Notes under the pieces: model-generated
What the model saw: only the letters and a program-made list of their open reading frames with translations
Databases searched by the model: none
Told to the model about the DNA's origin: nothing
Source of the DNA: Pseudomonas bubulae
GTDB taxonomy: Bacteria; Pseudomonadota; Gammaproteobacteria; Pseudomonadales; Pseudomonadaceae
Assembly: GCF_037023725.1 (NCBI RefSeq)
Contig: NZ_CP146077.1
Location: 2,703,001-2,767,000, forward strand
DNA: 64,000 nucleotides
Direction: 5' to 3'
Shown: positions 16,358 through 23,729 of the stretch, one piece after another
Layout of the letters: the number at the start of each line of letters is the position of its first letter
Position numbering within the stretch: position 1 is the first letter of the stretch
Translations under genes and position numbers: made by a program

Positions 16358-16407
16358 CCCTCACCCCAACCCCTCCCTTTGGAAGAGGGCCAGGGTGAGG
16401 GGCTTTT
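16358..16407. terminator. Intra-operon hairpin of the ccctcac repeat family, with T-run
   Basis: CCCTCACCC (16358-16366) pairs with GGGTGAGGG (16393-16401) and is followed by gcTTTTg on the plus strand. It lies in the 88-bp gap between two SDR genes of the same operon. It could end or attenuate transcription there; no new promoter is obvious after it. Confidence 0.5.
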
Positions 16408-16436
16408 GATTTGCCGCTTAACAAGAGAATTCAACC

Positions 16437-17222
16437 ATGAGACAAGCACCTCCCTATGTCCCCGGCCACCAGTTACTGGCTGGCAAGTCGATTTTGATCA
16501 CTGCCGCAGCCGGCGCCGGTATCGGTTATGCCGCGGCCAAACGCTGCGCGGAAGAGGGCTGTCGCGCCCTGATGATTTCCGATATCCACCCGCGTCGTCT
16601 CGAAGAGGCAGTCGAGCGGCTAAAGGCCGAAACCGGCTTGCAGGCGGTCTACGGGCAGCTGTGCAACGTCACCGTCGAAGCCGACGTGCAAGCCCTGGTC
16701 GCCGCCGCTGAGGATGCGCTGGGCGGTGTCGATGTGCTGATCAACAACGCCGGGCTTGGCGGTCAGGTACGCCTGACCGAAATGACCGATGAGCAGTGGT
16801 CGTCGGTACTGGATATCACCCTGACCGGCACCATGCGCATGACTCGCGCCATGCTCCCGCATATGGAGCGTCGTGGTGCCGGGGCCATCGTCAACAACGC
16901 CTCGGTACTGGGCTGGCGCGCGCAAAAGGAGCAGGCCCACTACGCTGCGGCCAAGGCCGGGGTCATGGCCCTGACCCGCTGCAGCGCCCTGGAAGCCGCC
17001 GAAAACGGCGTGCGGATCAACGCTGTGGCGCCGTCGATCGCCCTGCACGACTTTCTGAAAAAAGCCGCCAGCAGCGAATTGCTCGACCAGCTCACCAGCC
17101 GCGAAGCCTTTGGCCGCGCCGCCGAAGTGTGGGAAGTGGCCAATGTCATGGTGTTTCTGGCCAGTGACTATGCCTCGTACATGGTCGGCGAAGTGCTGCC
17201 CGTCAGCTCGCAACACGCGTGA
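16437..17222 (+). CDS. SDR oxidoreductase, IpdF-like
   Basis: A 261-residue short-chain dehydrogenase with an unusual cofactor loop, ITAAAGAGIGYAAAKRC, in place of TGxxxGIG. Other motifs: NNAGLGGQVRLTEM, NNASVLGWRAQ with the catalytic Ser, and HYAAAKAGVMALTRCSALEA with Tyr and Lys. From memory these and the ending with SSQHA closely follow mycobacterial IpdF (Rv3559c), which oxidises a hydroxyl on the indane nucleus during steroid C/D-ring breakdown. This is the most telling gene for pathway assignment. A different ring alcohol as substrate is possible. The ATG follows a weak AAGAGAA; the stop is ten bases before the MaoC start. Confidence 0.83.
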   Translation: MRQAPPYVPGHQLLAGKSILITAAAGAGIGYAAAKRCAEEGCRALMISDIHPRRLEEAVERLKAETGLQAVYGQLCNVTVEADVQALVAAAEDALGGVDVLINNAGLGGQVRLTEMTDEQWSSVLDITLTGTMRMTRAMLPHMERRGAGAIVNNASVLGWRAQKEQAHYAAAKAGVMALTRCSALEAAENGVRINAVAPSIALHDFLKKAASSELLDQLTSREAFGRAAEVWEVANVMVFLASDYASYMVGEVLPVSSQHA

Positions 17223-17232
17223 GGAGCAGATT

Positions 17233-17703
17233 ATGAGCACAGTTTTCAGCAGCACCGGGCAGTTGCTGGCGGCCGAGGGCATGGATCTGGGGCGCACAGA
17301 CTGGCTGCTGCTGACCCAGGAACGGATCAACCTGTTTGCCGAAGCCACGGGCGATCACCAGTGGATCCATGTCGACCCTCAGCGCGCCGCCACCGGGCCA
17401 TTTGGCGCCTGCATCGCCCATGGTTACCTGACCCTGGCCCTGGCCAATCTGTTTATGCCGCAACTGATGCAGTTCGAGAACCTGGCCATGGGCGTCAACT
17501 ACGGCAGTGACCGACTGCGCTTCCCTGCGCCGGTCAAGGTCGGTTCGCGGATTCGCGGCCATGGCCAGTTGGTACGGGTCGAGATGCAGGGCCAGGCCGT
17601 GCAGGCTGTAGTGCGCATGAGCGTCGAAATCGAGGGCAGCGAACGCCCCGGCTGCGTGGTGGACACCATCAGCCGCTACACCTTCAACCCCCTTGAACAG
17701 TGA
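17233..17703 (+). CDS. MaoC-like (R)-enoyl-CoA hydratase
   Basis: A 156-residue single hot-dog domain. ATG at 17233 with GAGGAG seven bases upstream. The hydratase-2 signature is seen as FAEATGDHQWIHVDP, with the catalytic Asp and His, followed by GACIAHGYLTLAL. It should hydrate a 2-enoyl-CoA to the (R)-3-hydroxyacyl-CoA for the ChsB1-like SDR upstream. In steroid degraders MaoC hydratases take part in side-chain removal. Ten bases separate it from the IpdF-like gene and nine from the thiolase, so they are one transcription unit. Confidence 0.87.
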   Translation: MSTVFSSTGQLLAAEGMDLGRTDWLLLTQERINLFAEATGDHQWIHVDPQRAATGPFGACIAHGYLTLALANLFMPQLMQFENLAMGVNYGSDRLRFPAPVKVGSRIRGHGQLVRVEMQGQAVQAVVRMSVEIEGSERPGCVVDTISRYTFNPLEQ

Positions 17704-17712
17704 GCCTTGAAC

Positions 17713-18921
17713 ATGAATTTGAATGACGTTGTGATCGTATCCACCGCCCGCACTGCCTTGACCAAATCCTTTCGTGGCTCGTTCAACGATACCGAGGCGC
17801 CTGTGCTGGGCGGTCACGTGGTGCGTGCCGTGGTCGAGCGCGCGGGTATCGAGCCGGGTTCGGTGGAAGACGTGATCATGGGTGCCGCCGCCCAGCAGGG
17901 CACTCAGAGTTACAACATCGGCCGCCTGTGTGCGTACACCGGCGGTTTGCCCGATACTGTGCCGGGCATGGCGCTCGATCGCATGTGCGCCTCGGGCCTG
18001 ATGAGTATCGGCGTGGCGGCCAATGGCATCATGACCGGCGAAATGAAGATTGCCGTGGCCGGTGGCGTGGAGTCATTGTCGCTGACCCAGAACAAGTACA
18101 AAAACACCTACCGCGCCCAGTCCGAGGCCGTGCTTGAGTGCATGCCGACGGCTTATATTCCGATGCTCGAAACCGCGGAAATCGTGTCGCGGCGCTACAA
18201 CATCAGCCGCGAGGTACAGGATCAGTATGCGTTGCAGAGCCAGCAACGTACTGCCGCCGCCCAGGCTGAGGGCCTGTTTGCCGATGAGATCGTACCCTTG
18301 GCGGCGCGCAAGCTGTGCTTTGACAAGGAAGGCAAGCCCGCCGGTCATCAGGACGTGATCGCGGACCGTGACGAGTGCAACCGTCCCTCCACCACCCTTG
18401 AAGATCTGTCGAGTCTCAAGCCGGTGTGGAAAGACGGCAAGTGGATCGAACAGGGTGAGTTCATTACGGCAGGCAATGCCTCGCAGTTTTCCGATGGTGC
18501 CGCTGCGGTCCTGCTGATGAGCCGTGGCGAAGCCAGACAGCGTGGCATCGAAGCCCTGGGCGTGTATCGCGGGATTGCCGTGAGTGGTTGTGCACCGGAG
18601 GAAATGGGCATTGGTCCGGTGTATGCGATTCCCAAGTTGCTCAAGCGTTTTGGTCTGAGTGTTGCGGATATTGACCTGTGGGAAATCAACGAAGCGTTCG
18701 CCTGCCAGGTGGTGTATTGCCGTGACTTTCTGCAGATTCCCAATGACCGACTGAACGTCAACGGCGGGGCGATTGCCATTGGTCATCCGTTCGGCATGTC
18801 GGGTGCGCGGATGGTGGGGCACAGTCTGCTCGAGGGGCGTCGTCGTGGTGCGCGGTTTGTGGTGGTTGCCATGTGCATTGGCGGCGGCATGGGGGCAGCG
18901 GGGTTGTTTGAGCTGAGCTGA
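17713..18921 (+). CDS. Acetyl-CoA C-acyltransferase (thiolase)
   Basis: A 402-residue thiolase. The ATG at 17713 is used; an in-frame TTG at 17707 is possible since the Shine-Dalgarno is weak. Acyl-accepting C92 lies in [13 protein letters not shown]; the His loop is [17 protein letters not shown] and the second Cys is in [14 protein letters not shown]. It is clearly different from the FadA6-like thiolase at 14308, so the operon can cleave two kinds of 3-oxoacyl-CoA. It is the last gene of the catabolic operon. A degenerate REP half (near 18950-18962) follows it. Confidence 0.9.
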   Translation: MNLNDVVIVSTARTALTKSFRGSFNDTEAPVLGGHVVRAVVERAGIEPGSVEDVIMGAAAQQGTQSYNIGRLCAYTGGLPDTVPGMALDRMCASGLMSIGVAANGIMTGEMKIAVAGGVESLSLTQNKYKNTYRAQSEAVLECMPTAYIPMLETAEIVSRRYNISREVQDQYALQSQQRTAAAQAEGLFADEIVPLAARKLCFDKEGKPAGHQDVIADRDECNRPSTTLEDLSSLKPVWKDGKWIEQGEFITAGNASQFSDGAAAVLLMSRGEARQRGIEALGVYRGIAVSGCAPEEMGIGPVYAIPKLLKRFGLSVADIDLWEINEAFACQVVYCRDFLQIPNDRLNVNGGAIAIGHPFGMSGARMVGHSLLEGRRRGARFVVVAMCIGGGMGAAGLFELS

Positions 18922-19067
18922 AGGCAGGGGGACAGTTTCTTTGTGGGAGCGGGCATGGGGCTTAAGGATTTCGTCGCGCGGGTAGGTGCGTAAAAGCAGG
19001 GAAGCAGTACAATTGCGCCTCTTTACCGGGCATGGACGCTGTTCGGCATCTGTTCACGAGAAGGCCC

Positions 19068-21164
19068 ATGGTTTCTGCTAGTTACTCCCCCGCGCTGGTT
19101 CTGATTTCCCTGTGTGTGGCCATTCTGGCTTCGTACACCGCCCTTGATCTGAGTGGTCGCATCGCCACGGCGCGAGGCCGGGCCGTGTATCTGTGGATCG
19201 CCGGCGGCGCACTGGCCATGGGTTTTGGCGTGTGGTCGATGCATTTTATCGGCATGCTTGCGCTTGAGCTGCCACTGGCCCTGGGCTACGACCTGGGGCT
19301 GACCCTGTGGTCATTGCTGGTGGCCATACTGTCGTGCGGTTTTGCCTTGTGGCTGGTCAGCCAGCCGCGTTTGCCGGCGCTGCAGTTGCTGTTCGGCGCC
19401 CTGATCATGGGCGCGGGCATTAGCGCCATGCACTACAGCGGCATGGCGGCGTTGCGCATGCAGCCGGGCATCGATTACGACCCGGCGTTGTTTGGCCTGT
19501 CGCTGGTGATTGCGGTGGGGGCCTCGGCGGCCGCGTTGTCGATCGCGTTTCGTCTGCGCCGGCAAACCCCCTATGTACGGCTGATGCGCGGTGGTGCTGC
19601 GGTGATCATGGGCCTGGCGATTGTCGGCATGCATTACACCGGCATGGCCGCAGCCAATTTCCCCATCGGCAGTTTTTGCGGTGCCGCCATCGACGGTCTG
19701 AGCGGTAACGGCCTGGACAATCTGGTACTGGTGTCCAGCCTGGCGGTATTGGTCATCGCCTTGCTGACCTCTATTTTTGATGCCCGCCTCGATGCCCGTA
19801 CAGCTGCGCTGGCGGACTCCCTGACCCTGGCCAACGAAGAGCTGACCCAACTGGCGCTGCACGACACCCTGACCGGGTTGCCCAACCGCATCCTGCTGGC
19901 TGACCGTATCGGTCAGGCGATGAGCAAGGTGGCGGAGCAGGGCGGCTGCTTCTCGCTGATGTTTATCGACCTCGATGGCTTCAAGCCGGTCAACGATGCC
20001 TTTGGTCATCATCTGGGCGACCGTTTGCTGCGGGAAGTTGCCCTGCGCCTGCGCGAGCAGTTGCGCAGCCAGGACACCCTGGCGCGTATTGGCGGCGACG
20101 AATTTGTGCTGCTGGTGCGTCTGCTGGAGCCTGATGACGCACCGCAAGTGGCAGCGCGGCAGGTGGGTCTGTTGTCCAGGGCGTTTCGGGTCGATGAGCA
20201 TGAGCTGTTGATCTCTGCCAGTGTCGGTATCGCCCTGTACCCCGGCAATGGCCTGACCGCCGAAGAGCTGCTGATGAACGCCGATGCGGCGATGTATCAC
20301 GCCAAGGGCGCGGGCAAAAATGGCTACAGCTTTTTCGACGCATCGATGAACACCAATGCCCGCAAGCAATTGCAGCTGCTGCAGGACTTGCGTCAGGCCC
20401 TGGAGCTGCAGCAGTTTCGCCTGCACTACCAGCCCAAGTTCGACGCCAGCAACAGCCGGCCGGTGGGGGCCGAAGCGCTGTTGCGCTGGGAGCATCCGCA
20501 GCAAGGGTTGCTGCTGCCGGAAAATTTTATCGACCTGGCGGAAAAAACCGGCCTGATCATCCCCATCGGTGACTGGGTGCTCAATGAAGCCTGCCGCCAG
20601 ATGCGCATATGGTTCGATCAGGGCTATAGCCACTGGCGCATTGCGGTCAACCTGTCGGCATTGCAGTTCTGCTATTCAGGGCTGGTTGACAGCGTGGTCG
20701 CGGCGCTCGAGCGTCATCGGTTACCGGCCAACAGCCTGACCCTGGAAATCACCGAAACCACCGCCATGAGCGATGCCGATGCGAGCATGGTGGTGTTGCA
20801 GCGGTTGTCGCAAATGGGCGTGGACCTGTCCATCGATGACTTTGGCACTGGCTATTCCAGCCTGATGTACCTCAAGCGCCTGCCCGCCAATGAACTGAAA
20901 ATCGACCGCGGTTTTGTGCGCGACCTGGAGCACGACAGCGACGATGCGGCGATTGTCTCGGCCATTGTCGCGCTGGGCCAGGCCCTGGGTTTGCGTATCG
21001 TCGCCGAAGGGGTGGAGACCGATACCCAGCAAAGTTTTTTAACCACGCTTGGCTGTGATGCCCTGCAAGGTTTTCTGCTGGGCGAGCCGCTGCCGGCGGA
21101 GCAATTCATGGCCGATATCCAAGGTGCCGAACCCGCCGGGCCGGGCAACAAAACAGCGACCTGA
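19068..21164 (+). CDS. MHYT-GGDEF-EAL membrane protein, MucR-like (c-di-GMP turnover)
   Basis: Seven-helix MHYT sensor domain with three repeats of the motif (MHFIGM, MHYSGM, MHYTGM), then a diguanylate cyclase domain with intact GGDEF (RIGGDEFVLL, about residue 342), then a phosphodiesterase domain with intact EALLRW (about residue 468) and DDFGTGYSSL. Both catalytic signatures are complete, so synthesis and hydrolysis of c-di-GMP are both possible. Domain order and size (698 residues) are those of P. aeruginosa MucR (PA1727), which controls alginate. The start at 19068 (MVSASYSP) matches the family; ATG at 19032 is an alternative. It is a single gene. Confidence 0.9.
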   Translation: MVSASYSPALVLISLCVAILASYTALDLSGRIATARGRAVYLWIAGGALAMGFGVWSMHFIGMLALELPLALGYDLGLTLWSLLVAILSCGFALWLVSQPRLPALQLLFGALIMGAGISAMHYSGMAALRMQPGIDYDPALFGLSLVIAVGASAAALSIAFRLRRQTPYVRLMRGGAAVIMGLAIVGMHYTGMAAANFPIGSFCGAAIDGLSGNGLDNLVLVSSLAVLVIALLTSIFDARLDARTAALADSLTLANEELTQLALHDTLTGLPNRILLADRIGQAMSKVAEQGGCFSLMFIDLDGFKPVNDAFGHHLGDRLLREVALRLREQLRSQDTLARIGGDEFVLLVRLLEPDDAPQVAARQVGLLSRAFRVDEHELLISASVGIALYPGNGLTAEELLMNADAAMYHAKGAGKNGYSFFDASMNTNARKQLQLLQDLRQALELQQFRLHYQPKFDASNSRPVGAEALLRWEHPQQGLLLPENFIDLAEKTGLIIPIGDWVLNEACRQMRIWFDQGYSHWRIAVNLSALQFCYSGLVDSVVAALERHRLPANSLTLEITETTAMSDADASMVVLQRLSQMGVDLSIDDFGTGYSSLMYLKRLPANELKIDRGFVRDLEHDSDDAAIVSAIVALGQALGLRIVAEGVETDTQQSFLTTLGCDALQGFLLGEPLPAEQFMADIQGAEPAGPGNKTAT

Positions 21165-21230
21165 CAAAACCGGGCCTTCGCGGTTATTCTGACAGCCAGA
21201 TTTGGATCGGTGTAAGGGGAACACGTATTT

Positions 21231-21977
21231 ATGGATAAAGTCATCGTGATCACCGGCGGCAGCCGCGGCATAGGCGCTGCCACGGCCTTGCTGGCTGCAA
21301 AGCAGGGTTATCGGATCTGCATCAACTACCTGACCGATGATGCTGCGGCCCATGAGGTGCTGGCGCAGGTTCGCGCCATGGGCGCCAAGGCCATTGCCGT
21401 GCGTGCCGATGTCAGCGACGAAGAGGAAATCATTCGCCTGTTTCTCGAAGTTGACGAACAGTTGGGGCCTGTTACCGCGCTGGTCAACAACGCCGGCACC
21501 GTGGGGCTCAAATCGCGGGTCGACGAGCTGACCGACCTGCGCATCATGCACACCCTGAAAACCAATGTGCTGGGGCCCATTCTGTGTGCCAAGCATGCCG
21601 TGCTGCGCATGTCGCCACGTTACGGCGGGCAGGGCGGTAATATCGTCAACGTGTCGTCGGTGGCGGCCCGCCTGGGTTCGCCCGGTGAATACGTCGATTA
21701 CGCCGCCTCCAAGGGCGCGCTGGACACTTTCACCCTGGGGCTGTCCAAGGAACTGGCGGGCGAGGGGATCCGGGTCAACGCGGTGCGGCCGGGCTATATC
21801 TTCACCGATTTTCACGCCTTGAGCGGCGATCCGGGCCGGGTCAGCAAGCTTGAACCTATCATCCCCATGGGGCGTGGCGGGCGGCCGGAAGAAGTGGCCG
21901 AAGCCATTGTTTGGCTGCTGTCGGACAAGGCGTCGTATACCACCGGCACCTTTCTCGACCTGGGCGGCGGGCGCTGA
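21231..21977 (+). CDS. SDR family oxidoreductase, YgfF-like
   Basis: A 248-residue short-chain dehydrogenase: TGGSRGIGAATAL cofactor loop, NNAGTVGLKSRV, NVSSVAARLGSPGEY with the Ser, and YAASKGALD with Tyr and Lys. The C-terminal TGTFLDLGGGR is typical of classical SDRs of about 250 residues. I would group it with YgfF-like proteins often labelled glucose dehydrogenase, but the substrate is not known. Stand-alone gene; a REP pair follows. Confidence 0.82.
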   Translation: MDKVIVITGGSRGIGAATALLAAKQGYRICINYLTDDAAAHEVLAQVRAMGAKAIAVRADVSDEEEIIRLFLEVDEQLGPVTALVNNAGTVGLKSRVDELTDLRIMHTLKTNVLGPILCAKHAVLRMSPRYGGQGGNIVNVSSVAARLGSPGEYVDYAASKGALDTFTLGLSKELAGEGIRVNAVRPGYIFTDFHALSGDPGRVSKLEPIIPMGRGGRPEEVAEAIVWLLSDKASYTTGTFLDLGGGR

Positions 21978-21990
21978 AGGTCGTGCTTTT

Positions 21991-22075
21991 GTGGGAGCGG
22001 GCTTGCTCGCGATGGCATCAGCGCGGTCAGGCTGAGTAACCGCGCCGCCTGCATCGCGGGCAAGCCCGCTCCCAC
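21991..22075. repeat. REP pair (gtgggagcgggcttg type)
   Basis: gtgggagcgggcttgctcgc at 21991-22010 faces its near-complement ending gcccgctcccac at 22064-22075, leaving a ~40-base centre. This is the common Pseudomonas REP/BIME form between genes; others are at 40331-40397, 47198-47245 and 56862-56957. Confidence 0.85.
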
Positions 22076-22102
22076 ATGGCTTGCATTTATGCTTGATCCG
22101 AC

Positions 22103-22121
22103 GATAATGCGACTTATTGCT
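22103..22121. promoter_or_regulatory. Candidate Fur box before the ECF sigma gene
   Basis: gataatgcgacttattgct matches about 12 of 19 positions of the classical Fur consensus, including the full left GATAATG. It is 22-40 bp before the sigma-factor start, where iron repression would be expected. Confidence 0.45.
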
Positions 22122-22142
22122 ATTTAAGTATGGTTATCTATC

Positions 22143-22655
22143 GTGTCGAGTCCTGTGGATCCCCAAAGGCTGCTGGCCAGTCTATATCACGACAATCACG
22201 CGTGGCTGCGCGGCTGGTTGTCGCGACAGGTACGATGCCCGCAGGATGCGGCCGATCTGGCCCAGGACACATTTTTGCGCGCTTGGGATGCCCGCCAACT
22301 GGAACGTATCCAGGAGCCTCGGGCTTACCTGAGTACCGTTGCCCGGCGCTTGCTCTGCTCACTGTGGCGGCGGCGCAAGCTTGAGCAAGCCTATCTCGAC
22401 CAACTGGCCGAGCTGCCTCTGGCCTACGCACCTTCTGCAGAAGACATTGCCCTGGTCCGTGAGGCGATCGAAGCCATTGATTGCCTGCTCGAAGGTTTGC
22501 CATCGCGGGTCAAGCGCGCCTTTTTGCTCAATCGTCTTGAAGGTATGCCCCAGCAGGCCATTGCCGAGCAACTGGGCGTATCCCTGGCCACCGTTGAGCG
22601 CGACTTGCGCCGCGCTTTTGTTCATTGCCTGTCGCAAACGGCGGAGAGCCCATGA
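22143..22655 (+). CDS. ECF sigma factor, FecI type
   Basis: A 170-residue sigma-70-family factor. Region 2 is AADLAQDTFLRAWDA with YLSTVARRLL; region 4 is LEGLPSRVKRAFLLNRLEGMPQQAIAEQLGVSLATVERDL. The start is GTG at 22143, with no strong Shine-Dalgarno, so low basal translation is likely. Its stop overlaps the ATG of the FecR gene (ATGA). It should direct transcription of the TonB receptor at 23730 when the receptor signals ligand binding. A candidate Fur box lies just upstream. Confidence 0.9.
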   Translation: MSSPVDPQRLLASLYHDNHAWLRGWLSRQVRCPQDAADLAQDTFLRAWDARQLERIQEPRAYLSTVARRLLCSLWRRRKLEQAYLDQLAELPLAYAPSAEDIALVREAIEAIDCLLEGLPSRVKRAFLLNRLEGMPQQAIAEQLGVSLATVERDLRRAFVHCLSQTAESP

Positions 22656-23629
22656 GTACAGCCAAGGTTGACCCGACCACCCGTGCCGCCATTGACTGGA
22701 TGCTGCGCCTCGAGTCCGGGCAGGCCTGCCCGTCGGAGCGTCAGGTGTTCAAGGCGTGGCTGGCCGAAAACCCGGCACATCTGGCTGCGTGGCAGCGGGT
22801 CGCCGGGGTGCTCAAGGCTCCCGTAGCCGATCTGCAATCGGTTGAGCGGCGCAGCCCGGGGCAATTGCAGGCGGTACGTCGGGCGCTGCTGGCCGGTACA
22901 TCACCATCGGGCAAAAAGACCCTGCAAGGCGGCCTGCTGCTGTTGGTGCTCGGCCTGGGTGCCGCGGGTCTGGTGGATCGCGTGACGCCCCTGACGGGGT
23001 TGACGGCCGATTACCAGACGGCCACCGGCGAGCGCAAAACCGTCGAACTGGCCGATGGCAGCCTGCTCACCCTCAACGCCCGCAGCGCGGTGGATATCGA
23101 CTTCAATGGCGATCAGCGCCGGGTGCACCTGCGTGAAGGCGAGTTGCAGGTGGATGTGGCAGCCGACGCCCAGCGTCCTTTTGTGGTGAGCACTGCCCAG
23201 GGCCAGGTGCAAGCCCTTGGCACGCGCTTTATGGTGCGCCAGGGCAGCACTGAAAGCCTGGCCAGCGTGCAACAGCACAGCGTGCAGTTGCACACCCTGG
23301 GCGGTCAGCAACTCCACCTCGAAACCGGTCGGGCGGCGTCATTTACCGCCACCCGGATAGACCCGCAAACCCCGACATCCCGTAGCCAGCCCGACTGGCT
23401 CGCGGGCCGGGTCGAGCTGCACGACGAACCCCTGTCAGCCCTGGTCGAGGCGCTGCGGCCCTACCAGACCGGCATGCTGCGTATCAGCCCGGAAGCCGCG
23501 CGGGTGCGGGTATTCGGTGTATTCCCGCTGGACAACACCGCACACACCCTGAATACGCTGGCGCAAACCTTGCCGATCAAGATCACGCGCTATGGGCCGT
23601 GGCTGACCCTGATCGATGTGCGCCAGTAA
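22652..23629 (+). CDS. FecR-type anti-sigma / transmembrane signal transducer
   Basis: A 325-residue inner-membrane protein. ATG at 22652 (MSTAKVDP) overlaps the sigma stop. The cytoplasmic N-terminal part has the FecR signature AIDWMLRLESG and a WLAENPAHLAAWQRV segment (DUF4880). One transmembrane helix lies near residues 90-108 (LLLLVLGLGAAGL). The periplasmic FecR domain contains ADGSLLTLNARSAVDIDF and REGELQVDVA. It holds the ECF sigma and relays the signal from the STN domain of the receptor encoded next. Confidence 0.92.
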   Translation: MSTAKVDPTTRAAIDWMLRLESGQACPSERQVFKAWLAENPAHLAAWQRVAGVLKAPVADLQSVERRSPGQLQAVRRALLAGTSPSGKKTLQGGLLLLVLGLGAAGLVDRVTPLTGLTADYQTATGERKTVELADGSLLTLNARSAVDIDFNGDQRRVHLREGELQVDVAADAQRPFVVSTAQGQVQALGTRFMVRQGSTESLASVQQHSVQLHTLGGQQLHLETGRAASFTATRIDPQTPTSRSQPDWLAGRVELHDEPLSALVEALRPYQTGMLRISPEAARVRVFGVFPLDNTAHTLNTLAQTLPIKITRYGPWLTLIDVRQ

Positions 23630-23674
23630 AAACCAATGAATGCGAATTAATTGCAGATAAGGTGAGGGGAAAGG

Positions 23675-23722
23675 CTTTCTCGTTGGTCAAGGTTACAACT
23701 GCCTACCTTGCAACGAGAAAGG
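23675..23722 (+). promoter_or_regulatory. Long 5'-UTR hairpin covering the ribosome-binding site of the TonB receptor
   Basis: CTTTCTCGTTG (23675-23685) pairs perfectly with CAACGAGAAAG (23711-23721), and CAAGGT (23688-23693) with ACCTTG (23705-23710), separated only by a two-base bulge. The loop has 11 bases. The GAGAAAGG ribosome-binding site (23715-23722) lies in the right arm and is thus paired. The receptor ATG is at 23730. Confidence 0.6.
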
Positions 23723-23729
23723 ATGCCCC

